A stretch of 64,000 bases of DNA from Paenibacillus sp. FSL A5-0031 (GCF_001956295.1 NZ_MRTD01000024.1:40906-104905); one strand, 5' to 3'. Shown: positions 24,998 through 33,553, counted from the first letter of the stretch. The notes: a model not told the origin generated them from the letters alone. Translations and numbers: made by a program.

Positions 24998-26383
24998 TTA
25001 TTCCCCGCCCATAAATACGTAACGGCCAATGATGAGCACCGCTAGAATCCACATGAGCCAGTGAACCTTGTATTTGCCTTTGCCTGTTACATTAGCAACC
25101 GTTGCAAGCAATACGTACGATACGATACCGAACGAAATACCGTTTGCAATGTTGTAAGTAAGCGGCATAAGTGCAAGTGTCAAGAAGGATGGAATCGCAT
25201 AAACCATATCTGAAAAATCGATATCTTTTACGGATTGCATCATCAGCACGCCTACGATAATGAGTGCAGCAGCTGTAGCCGCGCCTGGAACAAGCGCAAC
25301 GATTGGAGACAAGAAGATAGCAAGCAGGAAGCAAACGCCTGTCGTTACTGCCGTTAGGCCTGTACGTCCGCCTTGCGCAATACCTGCAGAGCTTTCTACG
25401 AATGCGGTAACTGTACTTGTACCAAGCACCGCGCCGCCGCTGACGCCGATCGCATCAACAAACATCGCTTTACCTACACGTTTTTTGCCCTTTTCAGCGT
25501 CCTTCATGTAGCCTGCACGGTTTGCTGTACCAACAAGCGTACCGAACGTATCGAACATTTCGACGAACGTAAATGTCAGGATAACCGTTACCAGTCCGAC
25601 TTCAAATACGCCTGCAAAGTCAAAATGCCAGAAGTTCATTTTGGAGAAATCAGGCACCCATGTTTGACCAGTGAATGCTGCTTTCACATCAACATGACCC
25701 ATTAGAATAGCAATAACAGTTGTACCTAGAATACCGAACAAAAGCGCTCCCGGTACACGCAGTACCATCAGCACGCCAATAAGAAGCAATGCAATCACGG
25801 TAAGTACAACCGTTTCATTATGAAAGCTTCCCAGTTGAATAACGGTTTCGGAGCCGCTAACTGGTGTGAATTGACCTGCTTTAATGTCTGTGAAGCTTGA
25901 TACTGCGATTGTCATAATTCCGCTGTTTTTCAAGCCGATAATGGTGATGAACAAGCCAATACCGACTGTGATCGCATGCTTCAAGCTGTCTGGAACAGCT
26001 GTGATAAGCATTTGGCGAATTTGGGTAAGCGTCAATATGATAAAGATAATACCTGAAATAAATACCGCGGTTAGTCCCATTGCTGGTGAGATCGGTGCGT
26101 CCGTTGACGCCGATGCGATAACGACCGATGCAAAATACGCGTTAAGACCCATACCTGGTGCTAGCGCAACTGGGAAGTTAACGAACAAGCCCATTGCGAT
26201 GGTGAAGATACCTGCTGCTAATGCCGTTGCAAGAAACACGGCAGTCCAATCCAAGCCAGCTGGCGTTAGTATGATTGGATTGACGGCTAATATGTAAGCC
26301 ATCGTCATGAAAGTCGTCAGCCCCGCCATAATCTCTGTTCTGACATTTGTTCCGTGTTCCTTTAAGCGAAAGAAACGTTCCAT
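24998..26383 (-). CDS. pbuG: Guanine/hypoxanthine permease, PbuG type (NCS2/AzgA)
   Basis: A 461-residue purine:proton symporter of the AzgA branch with 12-14 helices. EHGTNVRTEIMAGLTTFMTMAYILAVNP at the N-terminus and GMGLNAYFA near 85 are family signatures, as is EMFDTFGTLVGTANRAGYM near 265. ATG at 26383 lies 12 bp after GGGAGG. A guanine riboswitch and a PurBox pair upstream, plus its place between guaA and purE as in B. subtilis, support PbuG rather than an adenine-only or uracil permease. Substrate preference is inferred from these contexts. Confidence 0.88.
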   Translation of the reverse strand: MERFFRLKEHGTNVRTEIMAGLTTFMTMAYILAVNPIILTPAGLDWTAVFLATALAAGIFTIAMGLFVNFPVALAPGMGLNAYFASVVIASASTDAPISPAMGLTAVFISGIIFIILTLTQIRQMLITAVPDSLKHAITVGIGLFITIIGLKNSGIMTIAVSSFTDIKAGQFTPVSGSETVIQLGSFHNETVVLTVIALLLIGVLMVLRVPGALLFGILGTTVIAILMGHVDVKAAFTGQTWVPDFSKMNFWHFDFAGVFEVGLVTVILTFTFVEMFDTFGTLVGTANRAGYMKDAEKGKKRVGKAMFVDAIGVSGGAVLGTSTVTAFVESSAGIAQGGRTGLTAVTTGVCFLLAIFLSPIVALVPGAATAAALIIVGVLMMQSVKDIDFSDMVYAIPSFLTLALMPLTYNIANGISFGIVSYVLLATVANVTGKGKYKVHWLMWILAVLIIGRYVFMGGE

Positions 26384-26426
26384 TTTGATTACAAACCTCC
26401 CAAAAATGTGGTGGAACAAACAAAGA

Positions 26427-26466
26427 AGCCTAGTAAAAATGCAATAGATCGCATTTCTCCTAGGCT
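26427..26466 (-). terminator. Intrinsic terminator of the pbuG guanine riboswitch
   Basis: On the minus strand AGCCTAG and CTAGGCT form the outer stem, with GAAATGC and GCATTTTT inside, followed by TCTTTGTTTG. Its 5' arm (AGCCU) can pair instead with AGGCU at the 3' side of the aptamer, forming the antiterminator. The hairpin GGAAAAAG/CTTTTTCC (26478-26515) lies between and would bring the two together. Confidence 0.82.
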
Positions 26467-26520
26467 CTGCAAAAAGGGGAAAAAGATACCCGCTGGACCG
26501 CTGCGAGCTTTTTCCGCCAA

Positions 26521-26588
26521 TTTCGTAGCCTGATCATTTACGGTGACCGAGTAGAGACTCTCAAGCCGATTCTTGAGATTATACGAAA
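26521..26588 (-). promoter_or_regulatory. Guanine riboswitch aptamer of pbuG
   Basis: The minus strand shows P1 (TTTCGTA ... TACGAAA), P2 from CTCAAG and CTTGAG, the conserved core as GTCTCTACTC, and GGCTACGAA at the 3' side. The specificity base in GGCTAC is C, so guanine or hypoxanthine is the predicted ligand. The core varies slightly from the usual TTTCTACC. Confidence 0.9.
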
Positions 26589-26617
26589 AGATATGCTGTT
26601 GTTGTTTTCCGTTTTCA

Positions 26618-26647
26618 ATTTTAAAGAGAAATTGCCCATTTTGTCAA
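26618..26647 (-). promoter_or_regulatory. Sigma-A promoter of pbuG
   Basis: On the minus strand TTGACA (26642-26647) and TAAAAT (26618-26623) are separated by 18 bp. It lies 9 bp downstream of a PurBox and about 30 bp upstream of the aptamer. Confidence 0.82.
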
Positions 26648-26652
26648 CAACT

Positions 26653-26695
26653 TTTACGAACGTTATTGGCAATACATACGTACAACATTCGTTTT
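26653..26695. promoter_or_regulatory. PurR operator (PurBox pair) of pbuG
   Basis: CGAAC at 26657-26661 and its inverted partner ATTCG at 26687-26691, 25 bp apart, in AT-rich flanks just upstream of -35. This closely matches the geometry of the purE operator in this window (24 bp). One half-site carries a single mismatch (CGAAT). Confidence 0.68.
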
Positions 26696-26715
26696 TAGCA
26701 AACATTTCTAACATT

Positions 26716-28782
26716 CTACCTTTTTTTGACGAGTGAACGGTACATAAGAAACAGGAAGTATGGAGCTCCAATCAGCATAATGATGAGCCCGGAAGGAATC
26801 TCCTTCGGAGCCATTGCCGTTCTTCCGATCGTATCCGCAATTACGAGCAGCAAGGCGCCGAGCAGACCTGACAGGATGATCGAGCGCCTTGTGTGATGTC
26901 CGACCATCATCCTTACCGCATGCGGCGCCATTAATCCAAGGAAACCAATCGTTCCTACGCTCGCCACCGCTCCCGCAGCAAGCAGCACGCCTATGATCAT
27001 AGCCCAAAGCCGTGTGCCTTTGACCGGTAAGCCGAGACCTGTCGAGCTTTCATCTCCGAAGGCGAGCAGATCAAATTTCCTGCTCAAATAATAGGCCGCC
27101 GGTACAAGAATAAGCAGAAAAATAAAAATACTGTTAAAATGGCTCCAGCTTCGGCCATACGTCGTTCCCGTTAGCCAAACAAATGCCGTGCTGCTCCATA
27201 GGCTTGCCTTCACGATCATCGCCTGAATGCCTGCAGCTCCGATGGCAGACACCGCTATGCCAAGCAGGATCAGAACGGATGGATTAAGCGATTTGCGCCA
27301 AGCTAAGAAAAATACAACAGCGGCAGCTAGAGCCCCGCCAGTAATAGCGGCAATAGGCAGCGCGAAGATCGGCAGCGTTGGCCATGCAACGAGCACGACC
27401 AAAGCGCCAAATCCCGCACCCGAGGTGACGCCGATAATAGAAGCATCTGCGAGCGGATTGCGAACAGCGCTTTGAATGAGTACGCCGCTGATTGCGAGCG
27501 CGATGCCTCCCCCTGCTGCAACGAGGGTGCGCGGAAGCCTTAGATTCAGCAGCACAGAATAAGAATCGTCTCCTGCTCCGAATAGGCTTCTAAGCAATTC
27601 CATGATCGGAATTTTTGTACCGCCGAGCGACAAGCTAACGAGAATGACCGCAGCCAGCAATACGGTCATGGCTAAGGCAGTCGGTGCAAAACGCCAGCGG
27701 AATGGAGCTCCTCCAATGCTCATCGACGACTGTCCTGAGCCCGAACCGGAAATATTTTTCATCTTGGTAAGCACCAGCCAAATAAGCCAAGGCGCCCCGA
27801 TAATCGCCATGACGGCGCCTACCGGCATTTCGCCGAGACTGCTTCGTACCATGCGGGCAAGCACATCCGCTGCCGTTATGAGCAGCGCTCCCCAAAGCGC
27901 GCTCGCAGGAATGAGCAAACGATGATTTCGTAAGCCGGAGAGCCTAACCAAATGCGGAGCTACAAGGCCAACGAAACCAATCGGCCCTACGACGCTGACC
28001 ACGATGGCTGCCATAAGCACAGAGAGCGCCAGCCCTCCCGCCCGGGTTAAGCCTACGCGCTGCCCTAATGAACGAGCCGTCGATTCGTCCAGCTCGAGCG
28101 CATCGAACTTGCGTCCGGCAAGTATTGCAATGACGAGCAATGCCGCCACAAGCGGCCAAGCATACTTCACGCCGCTCCAATCAAGCTGAATTAACGTGCC
28201 TCCACCCCAAAGAAACAACGATTGCGTTTCCGTCGCTTTAAAAATATGAATGGCCGACGTAAACGCACCGAGCACCATCGAGACGATCATCCCCGATAGC
28301 GCTAGCCGAACCGGCGTTGCCGCCCGCCCGCCGCCAAGAAAATAAGCAGCGAGTGCCGCAAGGAAACCTCCCACTGCCGCAAGCAGGAAAGGTGCCTCAT
28401 GCTGCAGTGCAGGAAAAGCGACCATGCCGAGCACAACCATAAAATAGGCTCCAGCATTAATGCCCAGTGTATCGGAGGCCGCAAGCGGGTTTTTCGTTAT
28501 CGTTTGCAACAACGCTCCTGCCGCTGCTAACGCAGCTCCCGCTATAATGCCGATAACGGTCCGCGGCATCCTAATATCCCAAAGCAAATTATGCTCCATG
28601 ACATCCTGCCGATGAAGCAAACCGTCAAATACGACTGCCGCTGGAATTTTTGCTTCCCCGAAGCAAAGACTCAGTATGAACAGAAAGAAAAGGGCGGCAA
28701 GGCCGCCCCCAAATATACCTATCATTCGCCAAATCATACCCAATGAGGCTTCTTTATTTTGCTTCTTCATGAGCTCGCTCAT
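26716..28782 (-). CDS. Fused FecCD-type iron-siderophore permease (FhuB-like)
   Basis: A 688-residue permease made of two FecCD units in tandem (about 15-345 and 365-688), so one chain forms the whole channel, as in FhuB. Each half carries the BtuC/FecC motif: VVGPIGFVGLVAPHLVR near 285 and VGTIGFLGLMAPHAVR near 620. Its ATG (28782) overlaps the stop of the binding-protein gene. There is no clear ribosome binding site, which suggests coupling; MKKQN four codons later is an alternative start. No ATPase gene follows, so a shared ATPase encoded elsewhere, as YusV does for Feu in B. subtilis, is probably used. Confidence 0.9.
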   Translation of the reverse strand: MSELMKKQNKEASLGMIWRMIGIFGGGLAALFFLFILSLCFGEAKIPAAVVFDGLLHRQDVMEHNLLWDIRMPRTVIGIIAGAALAAAGALLQTITKNPLAASDTLGINAGAYFMVVLGMVAFPALQHEAPFLLAAVGGFLAALAAYFLGGGRAATPVRLALSGMIVSMVLGAFTSAIHIFKATETQSLFLWGGGTLIQLDWSGVKYAWPLVAALLVIAILAGRKFDALELDESTARSLGQRVGLTRAGGLALSVLMAAIVVSVVGPIGFVGLVAPHLVRLSGLRNHRLLIPASALWGALLITAADVLARMVRSSLGEMPVGAVMAIIGAPWLIWLVLTKMKNISGSGSGQSSMSIGGAPFRWRFAPTALAMTVLLAAVILVSLSLGGTKIPIMELLRSLFGAGDDSYSVLLNLRLPRTLVAAGGGIALAISGVLIQSAVRNPLADASIIGVTSGAGFGALVVLVAWPTLPIFALPIAAITGGALAAAVVFFLAWRKSLNPSVLILLGIAVSAIGAAGIQAMIVKASLWSSTAFVWLTGTTYGRSWSHFNSIFIFLLILVPAAYYLSRKFDLLAFGDESSTGLGLPVKGTRLWAMIIGVLLAAGAVASVGTIGFLGLMAPHAVRMMVGHHTRRSIILSGLLGALLLVIADTIGRTAMAPKEIPSGLIIMLIGAPYFLFLMYRSLVKKR

Positions 28783-29801
28783 TTCGTTAATGTATTTACG
28801 ACTTGGTCTACGATGACTTTGGAGGAGATCGGACCGCCGAACACCCATGTCGTGCTGTCGAGAGCAAACGTACGTTTTTCTTTCACGAAATTAAGACCGT
28901 TCCATACCGAATTGTCTTTCAATGTGCCAGAAAAAATGTCGTCATCCTTTTGAACGATATAGATCAGGTTCGTATCTTGAATAGCCGGCAGTGCCTCAAC
29001 CGTTGAAGTAGTAAAGCCATACATTTCGAACTGCTCCGGTTTCCAATCGTTTTTGAGGCCAATACGATCCAGCGTTTGAACCGCTAGCGAATTATCCATG
29101 AATAGGCGCATCGTTGCAGCGTTCTGATAGCTGAATGCTTGCGTCAGCACATAGTTCAAGCCTTCTTTGCCTGCTGCTGCAAGCTTCGTTTTTGCATCCG
29201 TATAATGCTGATCCAGATCGGCAAGTACTTTGTCGCCTTCTGGTGTTTTGCCGACTGCTGCCGCAATAGATTTGAATATATCGATCATTTGCGTGTATTG
29301 ATCGCCTTGGCCTTCAACCGGATAAAGGCTGAATAGCAGCGTTGGCGCAATGCCTTTCAGCTGATCGTAGATCGCTTCGTGACTGTCCGTAATGCCAATA
29401 ATGAGATCAGGCTTCAAGGCTGCGATCGTCTCTAGGTTCGGCTCGTGGCGGAAACCAACGTCCGTCACGCCTGCATCAAGCGGCGCCTCTCCTGTTACCC
29501 ATTGCTTATAACCCTCGTTGTCCGCGCTGCCTACCGGCTGCATTCCAAGGGCAACCATGTCCTCTGTAAACGTCCACTCCAGCACAACAACCTTTTGTGC
29601 TGGCTTCTCAAGGGTAACCTCACCTTTAGCATCCTTCACGACAATCGGACCATCCGTTTTCGCGCCAGCGTCGTTTGTAGCAGGAGCGTTAGTGCTTGCC
29701 TTGTTTTCTGCCTTGTTGTTCGAAGCATTATTCGCACCGCAGCCTGCAGCCACCACCATTACGACGATGACCATAATCAAACTCATTAATCGTTTGTTCA
29801 T
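28779..29801 (-). CDS. Iron-siderophore substrate-binding lipoprotein
   Basis: A 340-residue lipoprotein with lipobox VAAGC (Cys21), an Asn/Ala/Lys-rich linker, and a class III periplasmic-binding fold (about 70-335). KVVVLEWTFTEDMVALGMQPVG and IAALKPDLIIG are typical of ferric-siderophore binding proteins. Start is ATG at 29801 after GGGGG; the frame upstream to 29891 crosses the Fur box and promoter. It is the first gene of a two-gene iron uptake operon. The siderophore is not predictable. Confidence 0.9.
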   Translation of the reverse strand: MNKRLMSLIMVIVVMVVAAGCGANNASNNKAENKASTNAPATNDAGAKTDGPIVVKDAKGEVTLEKPAQKVVVLEWTFTEDMVALGMQPVGSADNEGYKQWVTGEAPLDAGVTDVGFRHEPNLETIAALKPDLIIGITDSHEAIYDQLKGIAPTLLFSLYPVEGQGDQYTQMIDIFKSIAAAVGKTPEGDKVLADLDQHYTDAKTKLAAAGKEGLNYVLTQAFSYQNAATMRLFMDNSLAVQTLDRIGLKNDWKPEQFEMYGFTTSTVEALPAIQDTNLIYIVQKDDDIFSGTLKDNSVWNGLNFVKEKRTFALDSTTWVFGGPISSKVIVDQVVNTLTK

Positions 29802-29869
29802 TTTTTTCTTACCCCCTATTTGTTTAAACCCTGCTTCATTCGCTGGGTTGATAACTGATTCCAATGCAT

Positions 29870-29884
29870 TGATAATGATTATCA
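29870..29884. promoter_or_regulatory. Fur box
   Basis: TGATAATGATTATCA is a perfect 7-1-7 inverted repeat matching the minimal Bacillus Fur box. It starts about 19 bp downstream of the -10, so bound Fur would block transcription in iron-replete cells. Confidence 0.92.
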
Positions 29885-29902
29885 TGTTCAAATACCTTTG
29901 TT

Positions 29903-29931
29903 ATCATATAATCGATAGCACTAGATGTCAA
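29903..29931 (-). promoter_or_regulatory. Sigma-A promoter of the iron uptake operon
   Basis: On the minus strand TTGACA (29926-29931) and TATGAT (29903-29908) are 17 bp apart. The Fur box lies just downstream. Confidence 0.87.
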
Positions 29932-29991
29932 TGTAAATATTTTGTATTTTCAGCTAATTACCGATGCGAAATCTATAGTTCAAAGCAAGCC

Positions 29992-30022
29992 AAAAAAGGG
30001 CGGGAGCTATGCTCCTGCCCTT
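29992..30022 (-). terminator. Terminator after the GH4 glucosidase gene
   Basis: On the minus strand AAGGGCAGGAGC and GCTCCCGCCCTT pair with one mismatch around ATA, followed by TTTTTTGG. It is 26 bp after the stop at 30048. Confidence 0.9.
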
Positions 30023-30047
30023 CCTGTCGACTGCTTAGCAGCCTAGT

Positions 30048-31355
30048 TTATTCTTTGAAAAAATTCGGCAAATACTTTTTGTTCGCCTCAAGCATTTCTT
30101 CAAGCAACGCCTTAGCCACCGCTACGCTTGGAACAAGCGGGTGATGAACGAGCGCTTGCAGCGCGATCCCCTTATCTCCGCTGATTGCAGCTTCAATAGT
30201 AAGCGATTCATACGTTTTCACAGCATGCATAAGACCTTTAATTTGCTCTGGAACACGCTGCAAAGGCAGTGGAATCGGGCCTTGAGCCGTAACGACACAG
30301 TTAACCTCGATGCTTGCATCTTCAGGCAGAAAATCAATAATGTTGCCGTTTCTAACGTTCAACGTCTGAATATCACGTTTGTCGGTATATAGAGCATGCA
30401 TCAAGTTAACAGCTGCCTCAGAGTAGTAAGCACCGCCGCGCTGCTCAAGCTGCTTTGGCTTCTCCGTCAAATTAACATCCTTGTACAGCTCAAACAATTC
30501 TGTTTCGACCCGGCTTACAACTTCTGCGCGCGTGCCGTTTTTCTCTAGCGAGTCTTTCATATCCGCGAACATCGAATCCGTCATATAGAAATAACGGAGG
30601 TAATACGTTGGTATCGCGCCTAATGTGCGAAGGAAATCTGCATCCCAGTCAAACGCGGTTACGTTTGTAGCTGAATAGTCACGACCGGCTCCGATCATTT
30701 CGTCCAATTTGTCCTCACCGTTTACATAAGCGGCTGTAACCCAGTGCAAATGATTGATCCCTACGAATTCAGGCAATACTTCACTCTCGCTAACGCCATA
30801 CTCTTTAGCCAGAAACTTTTGAAAGTTAATTGGTGAATTGCATAGACCCACTGTTTTTACTTTGCTGTATTTTTGAACCGCTTCGGTTACAATACCCGCT
30901 GGATTCGTGAAATTAAGCATCCAAGCATTCGGAGCAAGCTCTTCAATATCCTTACAAATATCCAGAATGACAGGTACAGTACGAAGCGCTTTAAACATGC
31001 CGCCTGGTCCAGTCGTCTCTTGTCCAATTACACCATGTGAAATAGGAATATGCTCATCACGGCGTCTTGCTTCCAGCAAACCTACCCGCATTTGTGTCGT
31101 TACGAAATCTGCACCAGCGATCGCTTCACGACGGTCAAGCGTTAGTTTCACTTCGATTGGCAGGCCAGCTTTCTCTACCATCCGCTTCGCAAGCTCGCCA
31201 ACGATTGCCAGCTTATGACGACCTTCTTCGATATCCACAAGCCAAAGCTCACGAATCGGCATTTCATCATACTTTTTAATAAAGCCTTCTACGATTTCTG
31301 GCGTATACGAGGAACCGCCGCCAATGACGGCGACCTTTAGTGGTTTTTTGGACAT
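30048..31355 (-). CDS. Family 4 glycosidase, probable 6-phospho-beta-glucosidase
   Basis: GH4 enzymes cleave phosphorylated disaccharides by an unusual NAD- and Mn-dependent redox mechanism. The 435-residue protein has the NAD motif VAVIGGGSSYTPEIVEG near residue 9, GLCNSPINFQ near 171 (metal-binding Cys), FVGINHLHWV near 200 (metal-binding His), and HHPLVPSVAVA near the end. CNSPIN and the overall sequence resemble LicH/CelF-type 6-phospho-beta-glucosidases rather than alpha-galactosidases or MalH. ATG at 31355 follows GGGAGG. It lies 34 bp after a BadF-type sugar kinase gene, so the kinase may supply or use the phosphosugars. Confidence 0.9.
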   Translation of the reverse strand: MSKKPLKVAVIGGGSSYTPEIVEGFIKKYDEMPIRELWLVDIEEGRHKLAIVGELAKRMVEKAGLPIEVKLTLDRREAIAGADFVTTQMRVGLLEARRRDEHIPISHGVIGQETTGPGGMFKALRTVPVILDICKDIEELAPNAWMLNFTNPAGIVTEAVQKYSKVKTVGLCNSPINFQKFLAKEYGVSESEVLPEFVGINHLHWVTAAYVNGEDKLDEMIGAGRDYSATNVTAFDWDADFLRTLGAIPTYYLRYFYMTDSMFADMKDSLEKNGTRAEVVSRVETELFELYKDVNLTEKPKQLEQRGGAYYSEAAVNLMHALYTDKRDIQTLNVRNGNIIDFLPEDASIEVNCVVTAQGPIPLPLQRVPEQIKGLMHAVKTYESLTIEAAISGDKGIALQALVHHPLVPSVAVAKALLEEMLEANKKYLPNFFKE

Positions 31356-31389
31356 GTGAATGAGCCTCCCTTAAATGTTTAAACTATTT

Positions 31390-32361
31390 TTAAAATGTAA
31401 TTTTTCTAAGCGCTGCGTCTACCGCTTCGTCAATCACAATGCCGCTGCTATCCATCGCACTCATTACTGCTCCAATAACGGGATCGACCGTCAATCTGAC
31501 CGTACGCGCTTGCGGCGAAACCGCTACTACAGCTTCACTGATTGCATCGACCATATGTGTAGAGCCGCCTCGCGACATTACGCTGCCAGCAAGGACAACA
31601 TCGAATTTTTCTTGTTCCATGCCTAGCCGCTTAATCAACGCATTAGCCGAGTTCGCATGCTCACGGCCAGCCTCCTGCAAAAGACGAATCGCTACTGCAT
31701 CACCTAGTGCTGCAGCCTCAAACATGACCTTCGCAAGCTCATGTGACGGACGTTTGCCGTTGTCCAGCGCATCATCGTACATCTCTTGAATCGTGTGATA
31801 CCCAAGCCGCTGGGGAACCATTTCACTAAGAATCGTCGCTTGCTCTCTGCCTTCCCAAGCACGAATCGCACTGCGGAAAGCGTGAATGGCCAAATCCGTG
31901 CCCGAACCATGCCCATCCCCGAATAAATAACCAAAGCCGCCATATTGCAGCTCTTCGCCCTGAGGGTTGCGAGCAGCAGCGTTAAAGCCAGTTCCGCTAA
32001 TGATGACCGCTCCGTATGAGCGGTTTGTCCCCGCACGCATACCAATCATGGTGTCGCATGCTATCGCGTGATTTTTATAGTCAAGTGAAGCAATCATCGG
32101 TCTTAAAATTGCATAGTCAGGCTCACGATCTGCTCCAGCAAGTCCGAAATAAGCAAATGTCACCTGATCCTTCGTCACTCCAGCATCCTGAAGAGCTTGC
32201 TGACAAGCATGATCTATGCTGTTTTTTGCTGCATCAAAAGCGGTTTGGTGATTCCCATTTCCGCCGAGGCCTCTGCCGAGTACACGTCCTGTCTCATCTA
32301 CGAGCAGAGCATGTGTCTTGCTGCCTCCTGCATCTATACCAAGGAAAATAATATCGCTCAC
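31390..32361 (-). CDS. BadF/BadG-type sugar kinase (N-acetylglucosamine kinase-like)
   Basis: A 323-residue ASKHA-fold kinase: phosphate-1 motif FLGIDAGGSKTHALL near residue 6, VIISGTGFNAAARN near 117 (phosphate-2) and VVLAGSVMSRGG near 253 (adenosine motif). There is no ROK zinc motif, so it belongs to the BadF group that includes GlcNAc and glucosamine kinases. It lies in the same unit as the GH4 gene. The GTG taken as start is only 1 bp after AAGGAG; the in-frame ATT three codons later is 10 bp after it and would give MIFLGIDAGG, so the true start is uncertain. Confidence 0.82.
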   Translation of the reverse strand: MSDIIFLGIDAGGSKTHALLVDETGRVLGRGLGGNGNHQTAFDAAKNSIDHACQQALQDAGVTKDQVTFAYFGLAGADREPDYAILRPMIASLDYKNHAIACDTMIGMRAGTNRSYGAVIISGTGFNAAARNPQGEELQYGGFGYLFGDGHGSGTDLAIHAFRSAIRAWEGREQATILSEMVPQRLGYHTIQEMYDDALDNGKRPSHELAKVMFEAAALGDAVAIRLLQEAGREHANSANALIKRLGMEQEKFDVVLAGSVMSRGGSTHMVDAISEAVVAVSPQARTVRLTVDPVIGAVMSAMDSSGIVIDEAVDAALRKITF

Positions 32362-32393
32362 ACTCCTTATTTGTACTTTCTTCTATTTTAAAA

Positions 32394-32431
32394 TAAAAAA
32401 CATCGTTCTTCTAATGAAAAAGAACGATGTT
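32394..32431 (-). terminator. Terminator or attenuator after the AraC regulator gene
   Basis: On the minus strand AACATCGTTCTT and AAGAACGATGTT pair perfectly around TTTCATTAG-like loop bases, followed by TTTTTATTTT. It separates the regulator gene from the kinase/GH4 pair. I could not find a separate promoter for that pair, so partial read-through is possible. Confidence 0.82.
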
Positions 32432-32452
32432 GTAATACTATCTTACTGTCTT

Positions 32453-33304
32453 TTAGGATCGCAGCTCGGATGGGAGCTTCCCCACATGCTGCTTGAACAG
32501 CCGATTGAAATTAGATAAATTGCGAAATCCGCATTCAGCTGCTACTTCTATAATCTTTTTGTCTGTGGATTCAAGAAGATAAGCCGCCTGTGACAGCCGC
32601 ATCTGTATCAAATAATCCATGGGCGAGGTCCCAACGACCTGCACAAACAACGTGCTGAACCGAGAGGGACTTAAGTGCGCGGCCTCTGCGAGTTCGCCAA
32701 GCGTCCATGGATAGGATATATCAGCCTCGATGTCATTCAGCACGCCTCGAATCGTTTCCATACCACGCACATGCTGCGCTCCCGTTTCGTTATTTTTTGC
32801 AAAATAGCGATTGACGAATGCAAGCAATTGAATGAGCTTCGCCCGCACCACCACTTCAAAATGCGGCTCCTTCAGCTCAAACTCAGCAGACATATCCTTA
32901 ATAATGCCGCCAAGCTCTCCTAGCTTCGGATGCTCTCGGTCAAGCACATTATCAAATCTTAACCCAATATCCCGAAATGGAATAAGCAGCTCCGCATCGT
33001 AGCGCTGCTCTAAAGCAAGGTAAGACGAATCAAACATAATAATGCTCATGACCAGCTCCTCTGACTCAAACGCACGGTGCAAATCATTGGAATGAATAAG
33101 TACGATGTCTCCTTGCTGGAAGTCATAACGGCTCCCGTTGATCAGATAGTAGCCGCTCCCCTTCTGTATGTAGTTAATTTCGAGCGCTTTATGCCAATGC
33201 AGTCTTTGAAAGGTCGGGGAAACCCCTACAGATTGCGAAATTGTTATTGGAAAAGCCAGCGGCAGCTCAATCCGATCTTCGCTGATTGAAGGATATAGGT
33301 TCAT
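32453..33304 (-). CDS. AraC-family regulator with cupin sensor domain
   Basis: A 283-residue regulator: a cupin ligand-binding domain (about 20-110, LHWHKALEINYIQKGSGYYLINGSRYDFQQGDIVLIHSNDLH) and a C-terminal AraC double helix-turn-helix (about 185-280, WTLGELAEAAHLSPSRFSTLFVQVVGTSP and IIEVAAECGFRNLSNFNRLFKQHVG). ATG at 33304 follows AAGGAG by 10 bp. It precedes the kinase and GH4 genes on the same strand and probably controls them. Its leader contains an array of hairpin repeats ending close to the ribosome binding site. Confidence 0.9.
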   Translation of the reverse strand: MNLYPSISEDRIELPLAFPITISQSVGVSPTFQRLHWHKALEINYIQKGSGYYLINGSRYDFQQGDIVLIHSNDLHRAFESEELVMSIIMFDSSYLALEQRYDAELLIPFRDIGLRFDNVLDREHPKLGELGGIIKDMSAEFELKEPHFEVVVRAKLIQLLAFVNRYFAKNNETGAQHVRGMETIRGVLNDIEADISYPWTLGELAEAAHLSPSRFSTLFVQVVGTSPMDYLIQMRLSQAAYLLESTDKKIIEVAAECGFRNLSNFNRLFKQHVGKLPSELRS

Positions 33305-33322
33305 TTGATTGATTCTCCTTAA

Positions 33323-33459
33323 AGTTTTGCGAATGCAAAACTACTTCGTAAGCATGGGCTTAGGTTTTCGCAGAAAACCTACTTCGTAAGCATCGGCTTA
33401 GGTTTTCGTAGAAAACCTACTTCGTAAGCATCGGCTTAGTTTTGCGAATGCAAAACTAC
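33323..33459. repeat. Array of four hairpin repeats in A-B-B-A order
   Basis: Three 38-39 bp units and one partial unit in tandem (starts 33323, 33362, 33400, 33438). Each begins with a perfect hairpin followed by ACTTCGTAAGCAT(C/G)GGCTT; the fourth unit loses the tail. Units 1 and 4 have GTTTTGC-GAAT-GCAAAAC; units 2 and 3 have AGGTTTTC-GCA/GTA-GAAAACCT. The stems change on both sides together. The array lies upstream of the AraC gene and may be in its 5' leader. There are no cas genes and no spacers, so it is not CRISPR. Confidence 0.85.
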
Positions 33460-33522
33460 TCCATAAAAACGAGGTTGAATTTACTATTGTTCTCATCAAA
33501 GATTATAGCAGAAATCAGCGTC

Positions 33523-33552
33523 TTGACGACATCTGTAAGCATTTGGTATTAT
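33523..33552 (+). promoter_or_regulatory. Sigma-A promoter of the TetR operon
   Basis: TTGACG (33523-33528) and TATTAT (33547-33552) with an 18-bp spacer. The operator palindromes begin 2 bp downstream of the -10. Confidence 0.78.
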
Positions 33553-33553
33553 A

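Noticed and set aside
33323..33459. CRISPR-like array
   Set aside because: Units are contiguous with no unique spacers and no cas genes are present; they are tandem hairpins.
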